A stretch of 12,862 bases of DNA from JARLFX01 sp036404255 (GTDB lineage Bacteria; Acidobacteriota; Terriglobia; Terriglobales; Acidobacteriaceae), in NCBI GenBank assembly GCA_036404255.1, contig DASWOP010000122.1, positions 1 to 12,862 on the forward strand. The letters run 5' to 3'. The stretch's first letter is position 1. Each line of letters starts with the position of its first letter. The notes under the pieces were generated by a model. It was not told where the DNA came from. It saw nothing but the letters and a program-made list of their open reading frames with translations, and searched no databases. The translations under genes were made by a program, and so were the position numbers. Of this stretch, positions 1 through 12,590 are shown piece after piece.

Positions 1-165
1 CCATTTCCGATATATTTGATTTAAAGTTCTAGTTCTGACCCTGACGCGGCATGGCCTGCTTCGGTAGGTCTCTCGATCAACCACTCAGTGATTTTCTGTA
101 CGAGAATTGCAGGTGATTGTGTCTCCTGGGCCAGGGAACGCATCCTGCATCGCAAAGGCTGCCCC
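1..165. other. Leader upstream of gltB, no gene seen
   Basis: This stretch holds no credible coding region. An AT-rich patch lies at about 11-30 and includes a TTGATT at 16-21, but no matching -10 box follows at 16-18 nt. There is no GG-N10-GC arrangement typical of sigma-54 promoters near the gene. A small palindrome, CCTGG-G-CCAGG, sits at 125-135, about 30 nt before the gltB start, and has no assigned role. The glt promoter probably lies here or just left of the window. Confidence 0.5.
154..158 (+). promoter_or_regulatory. Ribosome binding site deciding the gltB start
   Basis: AAAGG at 154-158 lies 7 nt before the ATG at 166. This supports ATG 166 over the in-frame GTG at 88, which has no purine-rich motif in front of it and would add 26 residues with no similarity to GltB. 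A second in-frame ATG at 175 is less well spaced. Confidence 0.6.
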
Positions 166-4747
<4,582 letters not shown>

Positions 4748-4755
<8 letters not shown>

Positions 4756-6193
4756 GGTCACTGGTTTTCTTGAGATTCAGCGTGAACAACCGCAACGCCG
4801 CAAGGTGGAAGAGCGCCTGCACGACTGGCAGGAGATCTACCAGCCCATGGGTGAAGAGAAACAGAAGGAGCAGGGCGCTCGCTGCATGGATTGCGGCGTT
4901 CCCTTCTGCCATACCGGCTGTCCGGTCAACAATCTCATTCCCGATTGGAATGACCTGGCCTACAACGGCCGCTGGGAGACCGCCATCAAGCGCCTCCACG
5001 CCACCAACAACTTCCCGGAGTTCACCGGCCGCATCTGCCCCGCTCCCTGCGAAGCCGCCTGCGTCCTGGGCATCAATCAGCCCGCCGTCTCCATCAAGCT
5101 CATCGAGCGCAGCATCGTCGAACGCGCCTGGGAAGAGGGTTGGATCCACCCCGAGCCGCCCGAGCACAACACTGGAATGCGCGTTGCCGTCGTCGGCAGC
5201 GGCCCCTCCGGTCTTGCCGCCGCGCAGCAGTTGCGCCGCGCCGGCCACTCCGTCACCGTCTACGAGAAGAATGACCGTATCGGTGGCCTGCTTCGCTACG
5301 GAATCCCCAACTTCAAGCTCGAAAAGCACGTCATCGACCGCCGCATGCAGCAGATGGAGGCCGAAGGCGTCACCTTCGTGCCCAATGCCCACGTCGGCGT
5401 TAATCTTCCGGTCGAAACCCTGACCGCAGAATACGACGCCGTCCTGCTCACCGGCGGCGCCGAGCAGCCCCGCAACCTGAACATCCCCGGCCGCGAGCTC
5501 AAGGGCATTCACTTCGCCATGGAGTTCCTGCCGCAGCAGAACCACCGTTGCGAGGGCGACACCATCGACCCCTCCATCTCCATCAGCGCGGAAGGCAAAC
5601 GCGTCATCATCCTCGGCGGCGGTGATACCGGGGCAGACTGCCTCGGCACCAGCCTGCGGCAGGGCGCAAAGAGCGTCCACCAGTTTGAGATTATGCCCAA
5701 GCCTCCAGAGGCCCGCGCCGCCTCCACCCCGTGGCCCCTCTGGCCTCTCCAGCTTCGCACCGAAACCTCGCACGAAGAGGGCGGCATCCGCGACTGGTGC
5801 ATCAACAGCATCAGCTTCACCGGCGACGCCAAAGGCCACGTGAAGGCGATCAACGCCGTCCGTGTCGGCCCGCCACCCACCTTCACTCCAGTCGCCGGCT
5901 CCGAATTCACCCTGGAAGCCGACCTGGTCCTGCTGGCAATGGGCTTCCTCGGCCCTGTACGCAACGGAATGATCGAGCAGCTCGGTCTAGCCCTCGATCC
6001 TCGCGGCAACGTGCTGGCGAACGCCGAGTACATGACCTCAGTCGACGGCATCTTCTCTGCCGGCGACATGCGCCGTGGCCAGTCCCTGGTCGTCTGGGCC
6101 ATCTCCGAAGGTCGCAAAGCCGCCGCAGCTGTCGACCGCTACCTGCTCGCCAAGGCCGAGCCACTCGAACTGACTGAGTCCGTCACCGCATAA
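4748..6193 (+). CDS. gltD: Glutamate synthase (NADPH) small (beta) subunit, GltD
   Basis: GltD oxidises NADPH on FAD and sends electrons through iron-sulfur clusters to GltB. It has 481 residues, the usual length. The N-terminal cysteines C46, C49, C54, C58 (CMDCGVPFCHTGCP) and C97, C101, C105 (CPAPCEAAC) match the family's 4Fe-4S binding region. The FAD-binding Rossmann motif GSGPSG is at 150-155. The second dinucleotide-binding motif GGGDTG, for NADPH, is at 290-295. The C-terminal FSAGDMRRGQSLVVWAISEG is the conserved FAD-contacting segment of this oxidoreductase family. The ATG lies inside the end of gltB. Weak ribosome-binding motifs (AGGG 4734-4737, CAGG 4738-4741) suggest that translation depends partly on ribosomes finishing gltB. 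No oddity was seen. GltD-like subunits of other oxidoreductases are similar, but the gltB partner settles the call. Confidence 0.96.
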
Positions 6194-6411
6194 CTCACCA
6201 GCCAGCGCATCTCATTCCTCAACTCTGAGTACCCCACACATCGCAGTCTCATCGCGATGTGTGGAGTATCTCGCAAGCTTTCGTGACACAAGTGTCCGTG
6301 GAGATCCGTGTAGCCCGTCATATTCACCGTCTTGGACCCGTGAAACGCGCATAAGCTCGCACGGATGCCAGAACGGCTCCCGCGCAATCGCTACATCGTT
6401 TTACCCTTTAT
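6194..6411. other. Convergent intergenic region, no gene
   Basis: This is the gap between the ends of gltD (+) and the histidine kinase (-). It contains the long hairpin at 6227-6272 and a small palindrome, GACAC-AA-GTGTC, at 6285-6296. No reading frame here has a ribosome binding site or recognisable sequence. No U-tract terminator for the kinase gene is evident. Confidence 0.6.
6227..6272. terminator. Long hairpin between convergent genes, possible two-way terminator
   Basis: The arms 6234-6244 (CCACACATCGC) and 6254-6264 (GCGATGTGTGG) are perfect 11-bp complements with a 9-nt loop. Beyond one C-A mismatch the stem continues with GAGTAC (6227-6232) against GTATCTC (6266-6272) with one bulged T. 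It begins 34 nt after the gltD stop, where a terminator would be expected. No run of T follows on either strand, so it is not a classical intrinsic terminator. It may instead protect mRNA 3' ends or act with Rho. Confidence 0.5.
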
Positions 6412-8256
6412 TTATAGGTCAATCGGCGGATGCCCCGGCTTCGGCTCACACGGCAGAAGCACGTGGAACGATGCTCCGCCCAGCCCGCTGGCATCCTGCG
6501 AACGCGCCTCAATACTGCCGCCATGGCGCGTCACAATCTCCTTGGTCACCCACAGCCCAAGCCCCGTACCCACATCTTTTTTCGTCGTGAAAAATGGATC
6601 GAAGATCCGGTCTTTATCCACCGCAGCAATGCCCGGCCCATCATCCTCCACCGCGATGTGAATAGTCTCCCCTTCGGACTCCTCCACGCACCGCAAAGCC
6701 ACGCGAATCTTCCCATTCGGATTCACCGCATCCGCCGCGTTGGAGATAAGGTTCGCCATCGCCTGCTTCATCTCGCCCGGCAATCCCTGGATAGGTGGGC
6801 ACTCTTCAAAGACCGTCTCTACCTCAATATTTTTGGCCCGGAATTTATTGGAGTAGATGCGCAGCACACCCTCGAAAATCGCTGGCAGTTCCACCATCTC
6901 CGGAACCTTTGACTCCCGGTAGAATCCCAGCGTCTGCCGTGTAATATGCGATACCCGCTCCAGCTCCTGCTCCGCCAACGCCAGATTTTCCGCGGCATCC
7001 GCCGGCAGACCGGGTGAGTTTCTGGCAATGTAGATCAGGTTGCCAACAGCCTCCAGCGGGTTATTGATCTCGTGTGCCACGGTCGAGGCCAGCCGGCCCG
7101 CTGCAGCCAGTTTTTCGCTCCGCCGCAGCATGTCCTGCGTCTTGCGCTCATAGGTCGCATCCCGGAAGACCATCACCACGCCGACCATATTGCCCCGGTC
7201 GTCCCAGATAGGTGCCGCGCTGTCTTCAATCGGCACCAGCGTGCCATCGGGCCGCTCCAGCACCGTATGGTTTGCCAGCCCGACGATGCGCCCCTCCTCC
7301 ATCACCTTCTTCACCGGATTCGCCACCGGCTTACGTGTGGATTCATTCGATAGCGGCATGATCGTTTCGACCTGCTGTCCCTGCGCCTGCGCCAGGGTGA
7401 TTCCCGTAATGGTCTCCGCAATGGAATTCAGAAACGTGACATGGCCATGCTGATCCGTCGCCACCACCGCATCTCCCAAGCTGGTCAGCGTCACCCGAAA
7501 CCATTCTTCCCGCTCTTCCAGCATCCGTCCATGCCGTTCACGGAGGCTCATGACGCGCAGAATGTAATAGGCCAGCAGAATCAGACCGATCGCGGCAAAG
7601 CCGCTCGCCAGATAAATGCACGCCACGGTAACGCGAACACTGCGCTCGTACGCCTCGGCCCTGGCCTTTTCCAGCGACTCTTCTTCCCTGTCCATCGCAG
7701 TAATCTGGCGGCGGATATCATCCATGATGCGCAGGCCAGCATCCGACAAAACCAGCGCCTTCGCCTCATCCGCTCTGCCCGCCTGGTACAGCGAAATCGT
7801 GGCGGCAAGCTCATCCAGTTTCTTGTGCGTCAACTTCCGCAGCACCGTGACGCGGGCCTGCTGTTGCGGATTATCCGCCATCGCCTGCGCTAGTTCGTCA
7901 AGATCGGCCTGCACCTGCGAAATGGCAGAATTATACGGATCCAGATATTTAGCATCTCCGGTATAAAGAAAGCCCCGTTGCCCGGTCTCAGCATCCTTCA
8001 GCAGAGATTCCGTCTCGCTCAGATCCAGACGAACCTGCTGGGTGTGAACCACCCACTTCTGGTGCTCAAGCTGTATGCCAAGTTGACGCCTTGTAATCAA
8101 GGAGTTAACTATCAACACAATCAGCAACAGGATAAAGCCACAGATAACGCCGAGGCGCCTTGGAAAGGCTCGCATAGAAAGTTTATTTTCTCCAGAATCC
8201 TGTTGATTGTAAACAATGGACTGCCCGTCCGCGGAGCTTCTTCGCTTGCGCATCAT
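6412..8256 (-). CDS. Membrane sensor histidine kinase (CHASE3-PAS-HisKA-HATPase)
   Basis: This predicted inner-membrane two-component sensor kinase has 614 residues from ATG 8256. The first membrane helix is at about 35-54 and the second at about 207-234. The segment between them is a CHASE3-type periplasmic sensor, with ETGQRGFLYTGDAKYLDPY at 90-108. A PAS domain follows at about 250-370. The dimerisation domain carries HEINNP, with the phosphorylated histidine at H395. The ATP-binding domain has the N box ANLISNAADA (501-510), DDGPG (538-542), the F box FDPFFTTK (552-559) and GTGLGL (563-568). All catalytic boxes are intact. No response regulator is adjacent, so the partner and signal are unknown. 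The start is uncertain: ATG 8256 has GGAG 9 nt upstream, but 8271, 8253 and 8175 are possible, all leaving the first helix intact. It is transcribed divergently from the receptor at 8502. Confidence 0.92.
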   Translation of the reverse strand: MMRKRRSSADGQSIVYNQQDSGENKLSMRAFPRRLGVICGFILLLIVLIVNSLITRRQLGIQLEHQKWVVHTQQVRLDLSETESLLKDAETGQRGFLYTGDAKYLDPYNSAISQVQADLDELAQAMADNPQQQARVTVLRKLTHKKLDELAATISLYQAGRADEAKALVLSDAGLRIMDDIRRQITAMDREEESLEKARAEAYERSVRVTVACIYLASGFAAIGLILLAYYILRVMSLRERHGRMLEEREEWFRVTLTSLGDAVVATDQHGHVTFLNSIAETITGITLAQAQGQQVETIMPLSNESTRKPVANPVKKVMEEGRIVGLANHTVLERPDGTLVPIEDSAAPIWDDRGNMVGVVMVFRDATYERKTQDMLRRSEKLAAAGRLASTVAHEINNPLEAVGNLIYIARNSPGLPADAAENLALAEQELERVSHITRQTLGFYRESKVPEMVELPAIFEGVLRIYSNKFRAKNIEVETVFEECPPIQGLPGEMKQAMANLISNAADAVNPNGKIRVALRCVEESEGETIHIAVEDDGPGIAAVDKDRIFDPFFTTKKDVGTGLGLWVTKEIVTRHGGSIEARSQDASGLGGASFHVLLPCEPKPGHPPIDL

Positions 8257-8260
8257 GCAG

Positions 8261-8269
8261 CCCTGCTCC
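8261..8269 (-). promoter_or_regulatory. Ribosome binding site of the histidine kinase
   Basis: On the minus strand GGAGCAGGG occupies 8269 to 8261. Its GGAG core lies 9 nt before the ATG at 8256. This is the best-spaced motif among the candidate starts, though GGAAGG about 10 nt before ATG 8271 is a competitor. Confidence 0.45.
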
Positions 8270-8274
8270 ATTCC

Positions 8275-8293
8275 GGGGGCACCTTCCGCCCCC
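8275..8293 (-). other. GC hairpin in the kinase mRNA leader
   Basis: GGGGGC (8275-8280) and GCCCCC (8288-8293) form a perfect 6-bp GC stem with a 7-nt loop. In the minus-strand transcript the loop reads GGAAGGT, which is ribosome-binding-like, and the stem ends 18 nt before ATG 8256. It could influence translation of the kinase or the choice between the 8271 and 8256 starts. Confidence 0.4.
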
Positions 8294-8416
8294 TGTCCAC
8301 CCCTCCATTCCGCTCTCCCCATGAACGCTGCCGCCACAGCCAGCGAAAAGCCGCATCTGCGCCCGGCCCAGTGGTCCCCAGCCCTAAAAAATATTTCACT
8401 AGGAATAATTTTTCTA

Positions 8417-8446
8417 TTGACATGAATACTCCGGGGCTCGTACCTT
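8417..8446 (+). promoter_or_regulatory. Candidate sigma-70-type promoter of the receptor gene
   Basis: A perfect TTGACA -35 box is at 8417-8422. A weak -10 box, TACCTT (three of six consensus bases), is at 8441-8446, with 18-nt spacing. Transcription would begin near 8453 and leave a leader of about 50 nt before the receptor start. The weak -10 suggests an activator may be needed; this is an inference. Confidence 0.4.
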
Positions 8447-8454
8447 TTCCTCCG

Positions 8455-8465
8455 TTGAATTTCAA
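8455..8465. promoter_or_regulatory. 11-bp palindrome at the receptor transcription start, possible operator
   Basis: TTGAA-T-TTCAA is a perfect palindrome. It lies immediately downstream of the predicted transcription start, a common position for a repressor site. A half-like TTGAA recurs at 8481-8485, 26 nt on. A short palindrome in an AT-rich stretch can occur by chance. Confidence 0.25.
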
Positions 8466-8491
8466 AAGTAAAAACCAGTGTTGAACTTTGT

Positions 8492-8496
8492 GGAGG
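8492..8496 (+). promoter_or_regulatory. Ribosome binding site deciding the receptor start
   Basis: A perfect GGAGG lies 5 nt before ATG 8502. It rules out the in-frame GTG at 8478, which lies upstream of the motif, and argues against the ATG at 8547, which has no comparable motif. Confidence 0.75.
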
Positions 8497-8501
8497 ACGT
8501 G

Positions 8502-11500
8502 ATGACTGCAAAACTTCTTGAGACCGTTTACAAAAAGCATTTCAGAATGCGAATTGCCTTCCCGCTATCTCTCTTCGCCTGTCTTGTCTTCGGATTGGCC
8601 ATGCTCGTCCTCGCCCCATCCCGCGCTACGGCACAGACCGGCGGCGAAGGCGCTATTCAAGGCACCGTGGTCGATGCGCTGGGAGCTGTCGTTCCGAATG
8701 CCACAGTGGTCATCACGAATATAAATACAGGTTCGGTCGTGACTCGCCCCACCACAGACGCTGGCTTCTACAGCGTCACGCCACTCATACCCGGAACGTA
8801 CACGGTTACGGTGTCAGCCAAAGGCTTCCAGACATTCAAGCAGGAAAATCTCGTCATCAACGCCATGCACGTCACCGGTCTTGACGTGAAAATGAAGATC
8901 GGCGATCAATCGGAAACCATAACCGTCACAGACCAGCCGCCCGCACTGGAAACCACCAGCGCAACGCTTGGCGGCACCATTGAGAACAATGTCTACACCG
9001 CACTGCCGGTTATGATTACCGGCCTGCAGCAACGCGATATCACCCAATTCTCTAACCTGCTTCCCGGCGCACAGGTTCCTCCCGGTGGCCGCTCCTCCAT
9101 CATCGGCGGCACCGCGCAGCGCCTGGGCGAACTCTATATCGATGGCCTGCCGTTGACCACCGCCAGCCAGCAGGGTGACAACCGCCCAGTGTTCAACATC
9201 GTCCCCCTCGAAGGCATCGAGCAGGTTCAGGTAGTCACAAGCGGCTTCTCGGCTGAGTATCAGGGTGCCGGCCTCGAAAACTACACCACCAAATCGGGTG
9301 GAAATCAGTATCACGGTACCGTATTCGAATACATCCGCAACACAGCCTTTGATGCCTGGGCCTTCTCCGCGAAACCTTGCGATACAGTAGCCAACTGCCC
9401 CGGTACGATCACTAAAGTGGTGAACGGTGCAGTGACAAAGGTCTTCGGGCCAAAGACTCCGGAGCACCAGAATGAGTTTGGATTCGCCGTTGGTGGGCCT
9501 ATCAGCATCCCCAAACTTTTCAATGGACATGACAAGCTCTTCTTCTTCGGGACGTTCGACAAGTTCATGTCCTCTCAGGGGGCCAATCCTACCTCAAGCA
9601 CAGTTCCGACCACTCTGATGCGCAAGGGTGATTTCCGGGAACTGATTCCTGCCGATGCGACAACTGGGGGTCTCGGCAATAAATCCGGCGTGACCTACAA
9701 GATCTATGACCCCACTACTCAGGCAGCTTGCACCGCATTTTATGGGTTTGCCTGCCGTTATCAATATGGGTATACCCACGGAGCCACGCCCTCTTCTGAT
9801 CAGGTGCTGGTCGGTGCAGCAAACGTCATCCCAGCCGGAGAGATCTCCCCGATAGCAACCTACATGCAGCAATTCCTCCCCCCCCCCTCAGATGACACAA
9901 CAGGTGTCATCGCAGGAAACTATGCCGGTGGACTACCGCAGGGATTTCACAACTGGATGTACTCCGGACGAGTGGATTATTCCATCTCGGAGAAGCACCA
10001 TCTCTCACTACTGATCACCGGCGGGAACCGCCACGCCGTTCCCTATACCTCCACAGCATCGACAGGAACAAACCTTCCAGTGCCTTATCTTGCCAGCACA
10101 ATTTCAACTGTAGCCGGCCACTGGGCATCGCTCGAAGACTCTTACCAGATCACCGATCATCTCGTAAATCAGTTCAAATATGGGTTTATGAACTTCGGCG
10201 GCCCACCGGTAGAGAATCCTACCTGCGGCGATCCACGGTTCTCAACGACTACGATAGGTATCACTGGGCTGCCCGATGGTCAGGCTAAATGCAACTTCCC
10301 CATTGCCCGCTTTGGCGGAAGCAATGCACCCATGGACTGGTCCTATCTAAGCGCGAATGGCAGCACGGCCAACAGCACCAGTGCCACCTCGGTAAGCGAG
10401 ACCTACACACTCAAGGACAACGTCCAATGGGTTAAGGGTCGCCATGCAATGAACTTTGGGTTCCAGTATCAGTGGCTGGAGATCAACGCCAGCAGCGCCG
10501 ATACAGGCTCTCAGCCCGTTCAGATCAACTGGGGCACCAATTCCACCGCAAATGTGACGAGCAGCAGCTGGGTTACAGGCTCGGGTTACTCCTACGCCAG
10601 CTACATGCTGGGCGCGGTAGGCGGCAGCGGTTCCCCAATTACCACCAGCGTTACCACGCAACCCTTCTCCTTGCTTGGCGGGCGTTATCATCCATTCGCC
10701 TTCTACTTCCAGGACGATTTCAAGGTCAATTCAAAGCTCACTTTGAACCTAGGCCTACGCTGGGACTATCTGCCGACCTATACCGAAGTGCTGGATCGTT
10801 GGTCCTTCCTCAATCCCAATATCACGAATCCCATCACAGGCAATCCGGGCGCTCTGCAATTTGCAGGCAACTGGGGTGGAGCCGGCGTAAGCTGCGGCGG
10901 CTGCCGTACACCGGTAGACACCTGGTATAAGAACTTTGGTCCGCGTTTCGGACTTGCCTATTCATTGGATAGCAAAACCGTTATCCGCGGCGGCTACGCT
11001 CTGCTCTATACCCACGGAGGCGGCACGGGCGGCGCCGGTGGTGCCGGCGTCGGCACAGGCCAGGTCGGATTCAGCAGCACAACCGGCTTTACAGACTCGT
11101 CCGCCGGACCCGCCTTCTATCTCAACAATAATCCGTTATTTTCAGCGGCTAACACCAATTTTGGCGGTCCCGGCGCGGTCATTGCATCGCCTGCCCCCAT
11201 CAACGCAAATAGTGCAGCAGCTGGTACCGGCTACTATGTCTGCTCGGGCCAGGCCTTTTCACCCTGCAACGGTACTTCTGGTGGCTTTGCAGCTGCAACG
11301 GGCATTGCCTATCCCGACAAGTATTACGCTGGGAGGGCTCCCGAAATATCATTCTGGAACTTTGGCTTCCAGCATGAATTGACCAAGGATATGACGATCA
11401 TGGTGAACTACGCCGGAACCGAAAGTCATTTCCTGGCGGGCTCTGGCTCAATCCGTGGTCTACAGTCCAACCAGATGAATCCTGCCTATCTTGCGCTGCA

Positions 11501-12572
11501 TACGGCAAGCACCAATTACCTCACAGTGGCTGCGACCTCGGCGAATATCGCGGCTGCGACTGCGGCCACGGGGATTGCGATTCAGGCTCCCTATGCCGGC
11601 TATGTTGCGGCGGCCGGCTTGAATACGTCAACCACCATTGCCCACATGCTTACCTGGATGCCCCAATACTCCGGCGTCACAGATACCTGGGGAACAGTAG
11701 CGAACGCCAACTACCATGCGCTGCAAGTTACCCTCAACCAACGCTTCAGCCGTGGGCTGACGTTTACCGTGAACTACACCTACTCCAAGAATATCGATAA
11801 CGCGGGTACGGTTCGCAGCGGCTGGCCCATCCCTGCCTCGGCTAATTCCACGGGCAAGGCATGGAAAGCCACGGCCATGGATCGCTCCCTCAGCACGAAT
11901 AACATTCCCCAGCTGCTGACGGTATTCGGCGTCTATCAACTACCTTTCGGTAAAGGTCACATCGGCTCCGGTAACTTTTTCGTGCGGACCCTCGCAAGCG
12001 GATGGCAGCTCTCCGAAATATTCCAGTACTCCTCTGGACTTCCCCTCGCCATCGTTGGCTCATGCAACGCTAACCAGAACATTGGGCAGAGTCAGTGCAT
12101 GCCAGATTACAACCCCAACTTCTCTGGCAGCCCTCGGACCAAGGAAGGCTGGGGCCACGGAGCCACCGCTAGAAATCTCGGAACCAAGAGCTACATCAAT
12201 GGCTATATCAGTACAACTAATTCCGGAGCAGGTGTAGGCGGAGCCGCAGGATCCTGCTCAACCACCACCGGACCGTTCTGTAACGCTCCGAGCTACATGG
12301 TGGGCGATGCTGCTCGTACCGCACCCTACGGCCTTCGCGGTCCGAGCCTCTATCGTCTCACCATGTCAACCAGCCGCACCTTCGATATCACGAACCGCTT
12401 CAAGTTTGTCTTCCGCGTCGATTGCCAGAATGTGACCAACCACACCACCTTCGGCAACAACGCGCAAAACAATCAGATCGTGACCAACGTCAATACCTCA
12501 ACCTTTGGCGCATTGGTCGGAGCCAGTGGCGATCCTCGTGCCTTCCAATTCTCCGGAAGAATCAACTTCTAG
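8502..12572 (+). CDS. TonB-dependent receptor-like outer-membrane protein with carboxypeptidase-regulatory-like domain
   Basis: This predicted outer-membrane protein has 1356 residues. An extended signal peptide covers about 1-44 (hydrophobic core 18-38, cleavage likely after ATA at 42-44). A carboxypeptidase-regulatory-like beta-sandwich follows at about 50-130 (AIQGTVVDALGAVVPNATV). A TonB plug-like region spans about 150-275, with LYIDGLPL at 211-218 and GIEQVQVVTSGFSAEYQGAG at 238-257. A very large beta-barrel with long loops ends in FQFSGRINF, whose terminal Phe fits recognition by the outer-membrane assembly machinery. I see no clear TonB box. Proteins of this plan, related to Oar, are abundant in Acidobacteriota; their ligands are mostly unknown and often presumed to be plant-derived sugars. 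Oddities are a ten-C run at 9878-9887, seven close cysteine pairs, and a glycine-rich stretch at 839-852. The lyase-like gene downstream hints at pectin oligomers as ligand (inference). Confidence 0.9.
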   Translation: MTAKLLETVYKKHFRMRIAFPLSLFACLVFGLAMLVLAPSRATAQTGGEGAIQGTVVDALGAVVPNATVVITNINTGSVVTRPTTDAGFYSVTPLIPGTYTVTVSAKGFQTFKQENLVINAMHVTGLDVKMKIGDQSETITVTDQPPALETTSATLGGTIENNVYTALPVMITGLQQRDITQFSNLLPGAQVPPGGRSSIIGGTAQRLGELYIDGLPLTTASQQGDNRPVFNIVPLEGIEQVQVVTSGFSAEYQGAGLENYTTKSGGNQYHGTVFEYIRNTAFDAWAFSAKPCDTVANCPGTITKVVNGAVTKVFGPKTPEHQNEFGFAVGGPISIPKLFNGHDKLFFFGTFDKFMSSQGANPTSSTVPTTLMRKGDFRELIPADATTGGLGNKSGVTYKIYDPTTQAACTAFYGFACRYQYGYTHGATPSSDQVLVGAANVIPAGEISPIATYMQQFLPPPSDDTTGVIAGNYAGGLPQGFHNWMYSGRVDYSISEKHHLSLLITGGNRHAVPYTSTASTGTNLPVPYLASTISTVAGHWASLEDSYQITDHLVNQFKYGFMNFGGPPVENPTCGDPRFSTTTIGITGLPDGQAKCNFPIARFGGSNAPMDWSYLSANGSTANSTSATSVSETYTLKDNVQWVKGRHAMNFGFQYQWLEINASSADTGSQPVQINWGTNSTANVTSSSWVTGSGYSYASYMLGAVGGSGSPITTSVTTQPFSLLGGRYHPFAFYFQDDFKVNSKLTLNLGLRWDYLPTYTEVLDRWSFLNPNITNPITGNPGALQFAGNWGGAGVSCGGCRTPVDTWYKNFGPRFGLAYSLDSKTVIRGGYALLYTHGGGTGGAGGAGVGTGQVGFSSTTGFTDSSAGPAFYLNNNPLFSAANTNFGGPGAVIASPAPINANSAAAGTGYYVCSGQAFSPCNGTSGGFAAATGIAYPDKYYAGRAPEISFWNFGFQHELTKDMTIMVNYAGTESHFLAGSGSIRGLQSNQMNPAYLALHTASTNYLTVAATSANIAAATAATGIAIQAPYAGYVAAAGLNTSTTIAHMLTWMPQYSGVTDTWGTVANANYHALQVTLNQRFSRGLTFTVNYTYSKNIDNAGTVRSGWPIPASANSTGKAWKATAMDRSLSTNNIPQLLTVFGVYQLPFGKGHIGSGNFFVRTLASGWQLSEIFQYSSGLPLAIVGSCNANQNIGQSQCMPDYNPNFSGSPRTKEGWGHGATARNLGTKSYINGYISTTNSGAGVGGAAGSCSTTTGPFCNAPSYMVGDAARTAPYGLRGPSLYRLTMSTSRTFDITNRFKFVFRVDCQNVTNHTTFGNNAQNNQIVTNVNTSTFGALVGASGDPRAFQFSGRINF
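9878..9887 (+). repeat. Homopolymeric C10 tract inside the receptor gene
   Basis: Ten consecutive C encode the end of Leu459 and Pro460-462. Gaining one C would bring in a TGA at 9893-9895. Losing one would bring in a TGA at 10012-10014. Either change would truncate the protein to roughly a third of its length. Tracts of this kind in surface-protein genes can cause phase variation, and they are also common sites of sequencing error. Confidence 0.9.
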
Positions 12573-12590
12573 GAGTTATACTGCTCTCCT

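Larger units (their letters stand above)
8257..8501. other. Divergent intergenic region with regulatory signals
   Basis: This 245-nt gap separates the kinase start (-) from the receptor start (+), so promoters for both genes must lie here or inside the coding ends. The half next to the kinase is C-rich on the + strand and contains a GC hairpin at 8275-8293. 8385-8420 is strikingly AT-rich, including an imperfect inverted repeat of A-run and T-run (8387-8396 and 8404-8413), and is the likeliest place for the kinase promoter. The receptor promoter candidate is at 8417-8446. Open frames crossing this gap on either strand look like chance. Confidence 0.6.

Noticed and set aside
125..135. CCTGG-G-CCAGG palindrome in the gltB leader
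   Set aside because: It is short and GC-rich with no loop, so it would not form an RNA hairpin. No known regulator site matches it.
1..165. Sigma-54 promoter or sigma-70 promoter ahead of gltB
   Set aside because: The nearest GG...GC pair (in GGCATGGCCTGC, about 48-60) has spacing 8 instead of 10. TTGATT at 16-21 has no -10 partner. Neither is good enough to annotate.
6430..8484. Plus-strand open frames (6430-6912, 7441-7893, 7978-8484) opposite the kinase
   Set aside because: They are antisense to an intact kinase with all catalytic boxes, are rich in Arg/His/Pro/Ser, and match no family I recognise.
8257..8511. N-terminal extension of the histidine kinase up to 8511
   Set aside because: The added 85 residues would cross the AT-rich promoter region and overlap the receptor start. 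They show no domain, and better-spaced starts exist at 8256 or 8271.
11017..11060. Glycine-rich stretch (residues 839-852) of the receptor as a coding repeat
   Set aside because: It is low-complexity Gly/Ala/Thr but not a true tandem repeat at the DNA level. Loops of this kind are ordinary in the family.
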